A stretch of 64,000 bases of DNA from Novimethylophilus kurashikiensis (GTDB lineage Bacteria > Pseudomonadota > Gammaproteobacteria > Burkholderiales > Methylophilaceae). Below, piece after piece: positions 53,162 through 64,000 of this stretch. The position numbers were made by a program, and so were the translations under genes. The notes beneath the pieces are model-generated. The model ran no database searches and had not been told where the DNA came from. It worked only from the letters and a program-made list of their open reading frames with translations. The number at the start of each line of letters is the position of its first letter. Positions within the stretch are counted from its first letter, which is position 1. The DNA is taken from positions 450,654 through 514,653 of the forward strand of contig NZ_BDOQ01000002.1 in the NCBI RefSeq assembly GCF_003112435.1, written 5' to 3'.

Positions 53162-56100
53162 ATGCCCTTGCGCCTCACCCATCTCAAGCTCGCCGGGTTC
53201 AAGTCTTTTGTCGACCCCACCACGCTGCATCTGCACGGACAGCGTGTGGGCATTGTCGGCCCCAACGGCTGCGGCAAATCCAACGTGATGGAAGCCATTC
53301 GCTGGGTGCTGGGCGAATCGAGCGCACGAGAACTGCGCGGCGATTCCATGCAGGACGTCATTTTCAACGGCTCGCTCAACCGTAAGCCGGTCTCCCGCGC
53401 CAGCGTCGAGCTGCACTTCGACAACAGTCTGGGCGGCGCGGCAGGCCAATGGTCGCAATACGCCGAAATCGTAGTCAAGCGCGTGCTCGAACGCGACGGC
53501 AACTCCAGCTACATCATCAACAACCAGCAGGTCCGTCGGCGCGACATCACCGATTTATTCATGGGCACCGGCGTCGGCACTCGCGCTTCCTACGCCATCA
53601 TCGGCCAGAACACCATTTCACGCATCGTCGAAGCCAAGCCGGAAGAAATGCGCGTGTTCCTGGAAGAGGCCGCAGGCGTTTCCAAATACAAGGAACGCCG
53701 CCGCGAAACCGAGCTGCGACTGCGCGACACCCGCGAAAATCTCGTCCGCATCGATGACATCCGGCGCGAGCTGGAAAAACAGATCACGCTGCTGGAATCG
53801 CAGGCCGAGGTCGCCCAGCATTACCATGCCCTCAAGCAACAGCTCGACACCGTCAACCAGCTCACCTGGCTGCTCAAGAAGCGTCATGCCGCGGGGGAGT
53901 GGGAAAAAGCCAAACGCCGGGTGGATGCCGGCGTCAACGAGCTCGAGGCGGAAACCGCAGCGCTGCGCCAAGCCGAACGCGAGCTGGAGCAAATCCGCCT
54001 GCAACACACCGAACACAGCGACACCTTGCAGCAGGCGCAAGTCGCGTTGTACGAAGCCAGCGCCGCGCTCAGCAACGTCGAGCAGCAATTGCGCCATGCA
54101 CAGGAAACCGTGGACCGTGCCGATGCCCGGCACCGCGATCTTTCCGCTCAACGCGAACGCGCCGCCGGCCAGGAACAGGAACGCGAAGCCGAACTTCACC
54201 GGCAGGAGAGCATGCAGCAAGAAGCCGAACAGCGCTGCATCGCCACCCAAGCATTCCTGGAAACGAGCCGCCAGGCGCTGCCCGAGCGCGAAGCACAACA
54301 ACGCGCAGCACAACAAGCCATGGGCGCGGCCCAATCCTCGCTGGCCAAGGCCGAGCAGGCCTTGCAGGTCGGCCTCGCCAACCTGCAGCATCAACGCCGC
54401 CAGCTGGACCAGCACCTGCAACGCAAGCAACGCCTCGAAACCGAGAAAAGAAGCGTTGTGCTGCCCGATATCGGCATGCTGACCGCCAAGGAAAACCAGC
54501 TGCAACAAGCGCAACAGCAAGCCGCCGCACTGGAAACCAGTATCGCCACCCTGCAAGAGCAGGAATCCAATGCACAAACCCAGTTGCAGCAAGCCCAGCA
54601 AGCCATGCACGAGCAATCGCGCCGCATCGCCCAGCTGGAAGCCCAACTCGGCACGCTACGCAAGATCCAGCAGGCGGTCGGCGGCGATGCCAAGCTCGGC
54701 GACTGGCTCAACCGGCACGATTTATCGCGTCATTCGCGCTTCTGGCAATCCGTCCGGGTGGAATCCGGCTGGGAAACCGCCGTGGAAAGCGTGCTGGGCG
54801 AACGCCTCAACGCCTTGCTGCTGGATACGCTGGCGAAGATCGAACACTTAAGCCAGCCGCCCGCACCATTTGTTTTTTGCGCGCCGGCGCCGGCAGCGAC
54901 CCGCGATGATTACGGCAATGGCCTGACGCGTCTGGCTACGCTGGTCACACCGCTCGCGGACGATATCGGCGTCATCGTGCACGACTGGCTCGCCGGGGTG
55001 TATGTCTGCGACAGTCATTTGGAAGCACTGCAACACCGCGACCAACTGCGCGACGGCGAATGGCTGGCGACACGCGACGGCCATCTTGTCAGCCGTACCA
55101 GCACCCGGCTGTATGCGCCGGGCTCGGCCTTGAGCGGCGTGCTGGAACGCCAGCGCGAACTGGAGATGCTGGAACAGCAGCTTCCCACGCAACAAGGGGC
55201 GCTCGCAGAAGCCGAACAAGCCTTGAGGACCTTGCAGGACAGCCTCACGCAAACCCGCCGCGACCTCAACGACCAACGCCAGTCGCACAGGCAAGCCAGC
55301 CAGCAGCAACACAACCTGACCATGGAAGTGCAGCGCCTACGTCAGCAGCGCCAGCACGCCGAAGAACGTTTGATGCAGTTTTCGCGAGAGTTGCAGGAAC
55401 TTGCGGGGCAAATCGAGGAGGGCGAAGCACAACTGCTGGCAACCCAAACCGGCAACGCCGAGCAGGAAGAAACTCTGCGACGTCTCCGCCAGGAACGCGA
55501 CGAGAAACGCAACGCACTCACCGAGGCGGATCGGACCTTGTCACAAGCACGCGACGTCTTGCGTCAGGCCGAACACAATGCGCGTGATGCAGAATTTTCA
55601 CGCAACACAATAATAAATAAAATCAATGAAATAAAAAATACTTTAAAAGTATTGAATGAACAAAAATCCGGGCTGGACAGTCAATTGCAGGAAGCCCTTT
55701 CCCAGCGCGGCGCTCACGATCTGGTGGCATTGAAGCACATGCTCGAAAGCGCCGTGGAAACTCGCCGACAGCGCGAGGAATCCTTGGCTGAAGCGCGCAA
55801 TGCGATGGCTGGCGTTGAAAACCAGCAGCTCGATGTCGATCGCCGCCGCATGCAGTCCGAGCATGCCCTGCATCCGTTGCGCGACAAGCTGGAGCAATCG
55901 CGCCTCGCCGAACAGGAGGCTCGCCTGCACTTCGAGCACTGCGCAGAAGCATTGAGCGGCGTGGACGAATTGGCCTTGGAACCCATGCTGGACAAGGCCG
56001 CACGGACTTTGGACATGCTGCGCCGAGCGGAAGACCTGCAACGCCAGATCGATGCGCTGGGCGCAGTCAACCTGGCTGCGATCGAACAGCTGGTCAGCGA

Positions 56101-56674
56101 ACGCGAGCGGGCCGGTTATCTCGATGCGCAGGCTCAGGACCTCAACGCCGCCATCGAAACGCTGGAAGAAGCCATCCGTCGCATCGACCGCGAAACCCGC
56201 AGCCGCCTTCAAGTCACGTTTGAAGAAGTCAACCGCAATTTCGCAGAGCTGTTCACTGTCCTCTTCAACGGCGGCAATGCGCGGCTGGAACTGCTGGGAG
56301 ATGAAATCCTCGATACCGGCATCCAGGTCTTCGCCCAGCCACCCGGCAAGAAAAACAGCACCATCCACCTGCTTTCCGGCGGCGAGAAGGCGTTGACGGC
56401 ATTGGCCCTGGTGTTTGCGCTGTTCCGCCTCAATCCGGCGCCGTTCTGCCTGATGGACGAAGTGGACGCGCCCTTGGACGACAGCAATACCGAGCGTTTT
56501 TGCGCGATGGTGAAGAAAATGTCCGAATTCACCCAATTCGTCTTCATTTCGCACAACAAGATCGCCATGGAAATGGCGCAGCAACTAGTGGGAGTCACCA
56601 TGCAGGAGTCCGGCGTTTCGCGCGTTGTGGAAGTCGACGTAGAGGAGGCCATGCGCATGGCCGAAGCCGCGTAG
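53162..56674 (+). CDS. smc: Chromosome partition protein SMC
   Basis: A 1,170-residue condensin ATPase. The head half starts LKLAGFKSFVDPTTLHLHGQ with Walker A GIVGPNGCGKSNVMEAIRWV. Long coiled coils rich in Gln/Ala/Glu follow, with the hinge around residues 510-650 (ESGWETAVESVLGERLNALL). The second head carries the ABC signature LLSGGEKALTALALVFAL and Walker B PFCLMDEVDAPLDDSN. Most of the gene is GC-rich, but codons about 815-840 (55600-55680) are strikingly AT-rich. Start chosen at the conserved MPLRLTHLKL. Confidence 0.96.
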   Translation: MPLRLTHLKLAGFKSFVDPTTLHLHGQRVGIVGPNGCGKSNVMEAIRWVLGESSARELRGDSMQDVIFNGSLNRKPVSRASVELHFDNSLGGAAGQWSQYAEIVVKRVLERDGNSSYIINNQQVRRRDITDLFMGTGVGTRASYAIIGQNTISRIVEAKPEEMRVFLEEAAGVSKYKERRRETELRLRDTRENLVRIDDIRRELEKQITLLESQAEVAQHYHALKQQLDTVNQLTWLLKKRHAAGEWEKAKRRVDAGVNELEAETAALRQAERELEQIRLQHTEHSDTLQQAQVALYEASAALSNVEQQLRHAQETVDRADARHRDLSAQRERAAGQEQEREAELHRQESMQQEAEQRCIATQAFLETSRQALPEREAQQRAAQQAMGAAQSSLAKAEQALQVGLANLQHQRRQLDQHLQRKQRLETEKRSVVLPDIGMLTAKENQLQQAQQQAAALETSIATLQEQESNAQTQLQQAQQAMHEQSRRIAQLEAQLGTLRKIQQAVGGDAKLGDWLNRHDLSRHSRFWQSVRVESGWETAVESVLGERLNALLLDTLAKIEHLSQPPAPFVFCAPAPAATRDDYGNGLTRLATLVTPLADDIGVIVHDWLAGVYVCDSHLEALQHRDQLRDGEWLATRDGHLVSRTSTRLYAPGSALSGVLERQRELEMLEQQLPTQQGALAEAEQALRTLQDSLTQTRRDLNDQRQSHRQASQQQHNLTMEVQRLRQQRQHAEERLMQFSRELQELAGQIEEGEAQLLATQTGNAEQEETLRRLRQERDEKRNALTEADRTLSQARDVLRQAEHNARDAEFSRNTIINKINEIKNTLKVLNEQKSGLDSQLQEALSQRGAHDLVALKHMLESAVETRRQREESLAEARNAMAGVENQQLDVDRRRMQSEHALHPLRDKLEQSRLAEQEARLHFEHCAEALSGVDELALEPMLDKAARTLDMLRRAEDLQRQIDALGAVNLAAIEQLVSERERAGYLDAQAQDLNAAIETLEEAIRRIDRETRSRLQVTFEEVNRNFAELFTVLFNGGNARLELLGDEILDTGIQVFAQPPGKKNSTIHLLSGGEKALTALALVFALFRLNPAPFCLMDEVDAPLDDSNTERFCAMVKKMSEFTQFVFISHNKIAMEMAQQLVGVTMQESGVSRVVEVDVEEAMRMAEAA

Positions 56675-56675
56675 G

Positions 56676-57023
56676 ATGTATACTCTCGTCAAAATACTAA
56701 TGTCCGCTGGGCTGATCGTGCTTATTTCCGAATTGGCCAAGCGCGGCGGCTGGATGAGCGCTTTGCTGGCAACTTTGCCATTAACCTCGCTCTTGGCTAT
56801 AGTCTGGCTTTATGTGGACACGCGCGACACGCAAAAAATCGCCGCGCTTTCCATCGATATTTTCTGGCTGGTGCTGCCGTCGCTCTCGTTTTTCATCGCA
56901 TTGCCGTGGCTGCTGCGCATGCGGATGAACTTCTGGTTGAGCTTGGCTATATCACTGGCAATCATGTTTGCGTGCTATCTGTTGATGATGGCTTTGCTCA
57001 AAAAAATCGGGGTTAATCCTTAA
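56676..57023 (+). CDS. DUF3147-family membrane protein
   Basis: A 115-residue protein with four hydrophobic segments and the conserved start ISELAKRGGWMSALLATLPL, then TSLLAIVWLYVDT, as in DUF3147 proteins. Its function is unknown. It begins one base after the smc stop and ends one base before zipA, so it is part of the smc-zipA-ligA operon. Confidence 0.82.
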   Translation: MYTLVKILMSAGLIVLISELAKRGGWMSALLATLPLTSLLAIVWLYVDTRDTQKIAALSIDIFWLVLPSLSFFIALPWLLRMRMNFWLSLAISLAIMFACYLLMMALLKKIGVNP

Positions 57024-57024
57024 C

Positions 57025-58281
57025 ATGAGTCAATTGCAAATCGGCCTGATCTCTTTCGGTGCCCTTATAATCCTGGCGGTGCTGCTGTACAACTGGTGGC
57101 AGGAGCGCAACATCAAACGCGAGATGGTGCGCCGTTTCGAAGGGCCTATCGACGATGTGCTCATGGATGAGCTGGCCACCGAGCCCAGGGTCGTGGCTGA
57201 AAAATCCAAGCGAGATTTCGACGACGACTTTCATATTGATCCCGCCGCGATTCGCGCGTTGGACGAAGAAATCTCTGCAGTAAAAGTAGAGGTCGTGCCG
57301 GAAGCGATCATCGAAGAACCGGTGATTACAGAGATCGAGAACGAAGCCCCACTGGACTTGAAGCTGGACCCAGCCCCCGAACCGGAAATCATCGCGGACG
57401 AACTCGAACCCGATCCCTGGATCAGCAACCCCACAGCGCCGCCGGTGCAAAACATCGCGCTGCCGTCCAATGTAGACGAGCAGATCGACGTCATCGCCAT
57501 CATCACGCCCAACCGCATCTGTACCGGCCAGACCATCCGCGAAGCCTTGCTGCCGCTACCGGCATTTCAGAAATCCGTGCGCTGGATGGGGCGTGACGCC
57601 AATGGCGACGCTTATGTCGTGACCAAGGAACACGAGCAGACCGAATTCACTCATATCATCTGTGCGCTGCAACTGGCTGATCGCGGCGGTCCGGCACACG
57701 GCGAAGACCTGCGCAATTTCCATGCAAAGGTAGAAGAACTCACCGAACGCGTCGGCGGGGCGCTGGAATGGCGCGAGCACGGCGACCCGCTGCAATATGC
57801 GCGCGACCTCGACCAGTTTTGTATCGACGTGGACGTGATGATCAACCTGCAGCTTTCCAGCGGCAGCGGTCCTTTTGCCGGCACAAAGCTGCGCGGCTTG
57901 GCAGAAGCGAGCGGCCTCACGCTCAAGGACGACGGCTATTTCCACTTCATTGACGAGCACGGCACTGAGCTTTTCGTGCTCGCCAGCCTGGATCGCCGCC
58001 CGTTGACCGTGGAATCGCTGCGTACCTCGATGCTCAACGGCGTCATGCTCATGATGGACGTGCCGCGCGTCGGTAACGGCATCGAAGTGTTCAACCAGAT
58101 GGTGATGCTGGGGCGCAAGCTGGAAACAGCGCTGGCGACCAAGCTCACCGACGAGAACCAACAGCAGCTGGGTGACAGCGAAATCGACAAGATTCGCCAG
58201 CAGCTCAAGGCCATCTATTCGCGCATGCTGTCGCGCCATATCGTACCGGGCAGCTCGGCAGCACTGCGTTTATTCTCGTGA
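57025..58281 (+). CDS. zipA: Cell division protein ZipA
   Basis: A 418-residue FtsZ-tethering protein. An N-terminal membrane anchor (IGLISFGALIILAVLLYNWW) is followed by a long acidic, Pro-rich linker (about 60-150). The C-terminal ZipA domain includes VDVMINLQLSSGSGPFAGTK, LRGLAEASGLTLKDDGYFHF and LMMDVPRVGNGIEVFNQMVM. It precedes ligA, as in many beta- and gammaproteobacteria. Confidence 0.93.
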   Translation: MSQLQIGLISFGALIILAVLLYNWWQERNIKREMVRRFEGPIDDVLMDELATEPRVVAEKSKRDFDDDFHIDPAAIRALDEEISAVKVEVVPEAIIEEPVITEIENEAPLDLKLDPAPEPEIIADELEPDPWISNPTAPPVQNIALPSNVDEQIDVIAIITPNRICTGQTIREALLPLPAFQKSVRWMGRDANGDAYVVTKEHEQTEFTHIICALQLADRGGPAHGEDLRNFHAKVEELTERVGGALEWREHGDPLQYARDLDQFCIDVDVMINLQLSSGSGPFAGTKLRGLAEASGLTLKDDGYFHFIDEHGTELFVLASLDRRPLTVESLRTSMLNGVMLMMDVPRVGNGIEVFNQMVMLGRKLETALATKLTDENQQQLGDSEIDKIRQQLKAIYSRMLSRHIVPGSSAALRLFS

Positions 58282-58292
58282 TTTTTACCTGA

Positions 58293-61137
<2,845 letters not shown>

Positions 61138-61141
<4 letters not shown>

Positions 61142-62013
61142 TTAAAAACAAGGCATTGCTGATTTTTCTTGCAGCGTTACCTAACATTGTGCTGGCGGAT
61201 GATGCTGGTCAGGCTTGCCAGAAAGCGCTTAACACCGGGGACTTCGCTCGCGCTGCTGAAGCTGGAAAACAAGCCAAAGATTATGATGGCGTGATGTGCC
61301 GCGGCAAGGCTCAACTCGCCAGCAATGATTTTATACGCGCTGTCACCTCGTTTGCCGAGGCCGAGAAGGCGACCAAGGATGATTTTCAGCAGATGCTTGC
61401 CGTGACCTTCCAGGCACGGGCACTGCAAGGTGCCGAAAAGGCCGATGAAGCCCTAGCCAGTTACGACCGCAGCTTGCAAATTGCTCAGCAGATCAAGCAG
61501 CAGCAGGGCATCATGGTTAACCTGAATGAAGGCGGCCAACTCCTTCAATCGAAAGGAGATACCAAGGGAGCGCTGGAACGTTTCTTGAAAGCAGCCCCCA
61601 GTGCTGCCAACGATAATGAGCGCTCCGAATGCAATCAGTTGATTGCTTCCGCCTACAGTGAATTAGGCGAGCACGACAAGGCTATCGAATACCAACTGAA
61701 GAGCGTATTGATGGAAGAGCGAAGCGGGGACGCCGACCACTACCTCAACGCTCGCGTAGAACTAGCGGCAATCGCCACCAAGGCCAAGGATTTTGCCCGC
61801 GCCGAACGTGAACTCAACGAGACCTTCAAGCTGGCGCAGGGGGCGGGCAGCGATTATTGGCAAGCGCGCACCATGCTGTATCAAAGCCGCATGGAACGGG
61901 CTCGCGGCAATACGGAACAGGCGAAGTCCTTGTTGCAAAACGCACTCGGCCTTTCCAACAAGATCGGTGCCCAGGCGCTGGGCAACCAGATCGCGTTGGA
62001 ATTGAAGCAGTAA
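61138..62013 (+). CDS. Secreted TPR-repeat protein
   Basis: A 291-residue protein with a signal peptide (ALLIFLAALPNIVLA, cleavage before DDAGQAC). The mature chain is helical repeats of TPR type (ALQGAEKADEALASYDRSLQ; SAYSELGEHDKAIEYQLKSV; RARGNTEQAKSLLQNALGLS). It contains no enzymatic domain I can name. ATG at 61138 overlaps the cysQ stop; the longer open frame begins inside cysQ and is not real. It is probably a periplasmic scaffold or adaptor. Confidence 0.8.
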
Positions 62014-62014
62014 A

Positions 62015-63805
62015 TCAGCGCTTATTGAATTTTTTCTTATCCGAAAACTTCTTCTTGTCAGAAGTTTTTCGGGTATCAGCTCCAGGGCGCTGCTCGTCGC
62101 GGCGCCCTTCGTATTTTTGCTTGCGCGGTTTTTCCTCGCGCCAATCACCGCTTTGTTCCGCCAAGCTCAGGTTCATCGGTCGCTGCCGCACGCGGGCCTT
62201 CTTGAGTTGCATGAGGATTTCCTTGGGCATGCCGTCGGGTAGTTCCACCGTACTGTAGTCGTCATACAGGGCAATACGTCCAATATACTTGCTTTCGATA
62301 CCGCCTTCGTTGGCGATAGCGCCGACGATATCTTTGGGGCTGGCATCCTGGTTGCGGCCGACTTCGAGGCGATAGAGCACCATTTTGACTTGTGAAAAAT
62401 CGCCTTTAGTACGCTGTTTTTTATCGAACCTTTCCTTTCTCTCTTCGCGTGGCTCCGGTGCAAATTCGGCCTTCGGCGCCTTTTTATCGACCAGCTGCAA
62501 AGGGCGCTCTTTCTGCACCATGCACACCAGCGCCGCGGCGATCTCATGGGCGCTGATGTTCTGTTCCTGCTCAATCTGAGCCACAACCTCGCCGAAGAAT
62601 TCCAGGCCTTCCGTATTGATCACGTCCAGCACTTGTTGCTTGAACTGTGTAATGCGGCGGTTCTCTACGGCTTCCAGCGTTGGCAGTACCAAAGGCTCGA
62701 TTTTCTGTTTGGTGGCTTTCTCGATGGCCTTGAGCATGCGCATTTCGCGTGGCGAAACGAACAAGATAGCGTTGCCGGTCCGGCCTGCGCGCCCCGTACG
62801 GCCGATACGGTGCACATAAGATTCGGTATCGTAGGGAATGTCGTAATTAATGACGTGCGTGATACGCGAGACGTCGATGCCTCGCGCCGCCACATCGGTC
62901 GCCACGACGATATCCAGCGAGCCTTCCTTGAGTTGCTCAATGACGCGCTCGCGTAGCGGCTGGGTCATGTCGCCATGCAATGCTGCTGCGCCATAACCGC
63001 GGGCTTCCAGTTTTTCAGCCAGTTCGACCGTGGCAGTTTTGGTGCGTACGAAAATAATCGCCGCTTCGAATTCGTTTTCCACCTCCAGGATACGCGTCAA
63101 CACATCCAGCTTATGCAGGCCGCTCACTTGCCAATATCGCTGGCGAATGGCTTCGACGGTCGAGGTGGCGCTCTTGATCTTGACCTCCAGCGGGTCGCGC
63201 AAATGCTTGTGTGCAACACGCCTGATCGGGTCCGGCATGGTGGCCGAGAACAGGGCGGTTTGACGGCTCGAAGGCGTATGTTCGAGGATCCATTCCACGT
63301 CGTCGATAAAACCCATCCGCAGCATTTCATCAGCCTCGTCCAGGACGAGGGTGCGCAAATGCTCAAGTAGCAGGCTGCCGCGCTCAATATGATCCATAAC
63401 CCGGCCAGGGGTCCCGATCACGACATGCACGCCGCGCTGCAAGGGGCGCAATTGCAGGAAGATGCTCTGACCGCCGTAGATCGGCAGCACGTGAAAACCG
63501 GGCAAATGTCGCGCATAGCTCTGGAATGCTTCGGCCACCTGAATTGCCAGTTCCCGTGTAGGTGTCAGAACCAGGACTTGCGGGCGCAAATCGCTTAAAT
63601 CAAGGTTTTCAAGCAAGGGCAACGCAAAAGCCGCCGTCTTGCCAGTACCGGTCTGCGCCTGTCCCAGAATATCCCGACCATCCATCAACGGCGGTATGCA
63701 AGCCGCCTGGATAGGCGAAGGCGTCTCGTAGCCGATTTCCTCCAGGGATTTTAGAAGCCCGCTGGAAAGGTCCAACTGGTCGAAGCGTTCAATCTGGGTA
63801 GCCAT
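62015..63805 (-). CDS. deaD: DEAD-box RNA helicase, DeaD/CsdA type
   Basis: A 596-residue helicase. Q motif FDQLDLSSGLLKSLEEIGYE, motif I AQTGTGKTAAF, motif II LDEADEMLRMGF, motif III ALFSATMPDPIRR, motif V VATDVAARGIDVSRITHVIN and motif VI HRIGRTGRAGRTG. A DbpA-type RNA-binding domain (KDIVGAIANEGGIESKYIGR) lies near residue 485-560, followed by a basic tail of Lys/Arg. This arrangement is that of DeaD/CsdA, which remodels ribosome assembly intermediates and mRNA at low temperature. ATG at 63805. Confidence 0.94.
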   Translation of the reverse strand: MATQIERFDQLDLSSGLLKSLEEIGYETPSPIQAACIPPLMDGRDILGQAQTGTGKTAAFALPLLENLDLSDLRPQVLVLTPTRELAIQVAEAFQSYARHLPGFHVLPIYGGQSIFLQLRPLQRGVHVVIGTPGRVMDHIERGSLLLEHLRTLVLDEADEMLRMGFIDDVEWILEHTPSSRQTALFSATMPDPIRRVAHKHLRDPLEVKIKSATSTVEAIRQRYWQVSGLHKLDVLTRILEVENEFEAAIIFVRTKTATVELAEKLEARGYGAAALHGDMTQPLRERVIEQLKEGSLDIVVATDVAARGIDVSRITHVINYDIPYDTESYVHRIGRTGRAGRTGNAILFVSPREMRMLKAIEKATKQKIEPLVLPTLEAVENRRITQFKQQVLDVINTEGLEFFGEVVAQIEQEQNISAHEIAAALVCMVQKERPLQLVDKKAPKAEFAPEPREERKERFDKKQRTKGDFSQVKMVLYRLEVGRNQDASPKDIVGAIANEGGIESKYIGRIALYDDYSTVELPDGMPKEILMQLKKARVRQRPMNLSLAEQSGDWREEKPRKQKYEGRRDEQRPGADTRKTSDKKKFSDKKKFNKR

Positions 63806-64000
63806 GCGATATTTTCCATGAATCGGCATAAAGCCGAAGGTGAAGTGATATCGACATTATAAGGGATGCAGCCGGCTAACCCCTGATATCCCAACTGGCT
63901 AGACGTAAAGACAAGAGAGGGTGTTGATTCGCCGGAATGAATGCTAGTTATTTTCCATGCATCCATTATTTAACATAATATACATTATGCGAAGTGACGC
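63806..64000 (-). promoter_or_regulatory. Leader and putative promoter region of deaD
   Basis: Only non-coding sequence is visible. On the minus strand a TATAAT hexamer (63861-63856) would give a leader of roughly 45 bases; I see no convincing -35 box 16-18 bases upstream. The outer end is AT-rich (about 63960-63990). Confidence 0.35.

Noticed and set aside
53047..53502. N-terminal extension of the copper-storage protein into smc
   Set aside because: Antisense to the SMC head; the ATG at 53046 has a consensus ribosome site.

Overview
The window looks like ordinary chromosome from a GC-rich betaproteobacterium. MnmC, ZipA, NAD-dependent ligase LigA, DapC, QueF, a Tad pilus locus, NnrS and a full Rnf complex fit a facultatively anaerobic, motile, surface-attaching organism. 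Gallionella/Sulfuricella-type Nitrosomonadales would be my guess, but that is inference from gene content, not a phylogenetic result. I see no rRNA, CRISPR, prophage or insertion sequence.

Layout. 1-5.7 kb: the 3' part of mutL, an MFS transporter, a chemoreceptor and miaA. 5.7-12.2 kb: signalling genes, namely a DNA-binding adenylate cyclase behind a dense cluster of repeated boxes and an EAL-CBS-GGDEF protein behind a near-perfect sigma-54 promoter, with dapC and a DMT permease between them. 12.2-17.7 kb: pilU, mnmC, a mechanosensitive-channel-like protein, a small holin-like membrane protein and a methyltransferase.

17.8-28.4 kb, minus strand: an unusual energy-metabolism operon, rnfB-nifJ-rnfCDGEA plus a small Cys-rich NqrM-like gene. 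A 1,649-residue pyruvate:ferredoxin oxidoreductase sits inside the Rnf operon, and a LysR-type regulator is transcribed divergently. This arrangement implies a direct ferredoxin economy between pyruvate and NAD(H) through Rnf. The terminal NqrM-like gene suggests a dedicated maturation factor for the RnfA/RnfE metal centre.

29.5-32.5 kb: an accessory patch with an AT-rich orphan gene whose C-terminal half resembles a degenerate class III nucleotide cyclase, a YegD-type Hsp70 and a periplasmic protein. 32.9-46.4 kb: a complete Flp/Tad pilus locus from pilin to TadD, including an AAA ATPase of unknown role. 46.4-47.2 kb: a six-gene tRNA operon (Ala-Glu-Asp-Glu-Asp-Glu) with a textbook promoter.

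47.3-64 kb: queF-FGGY kinase-PilZ protein, a second chemoreceptor, nnrS, a cytosolic copper-storage protein, smc-DUF3147-zipA-ligA-cysQ-TPR protein and a DEAD-box helicase with a DbpA-type RNA-binding domain. Housekeeping genes there are tightly packed, often with ATGA overlaps.
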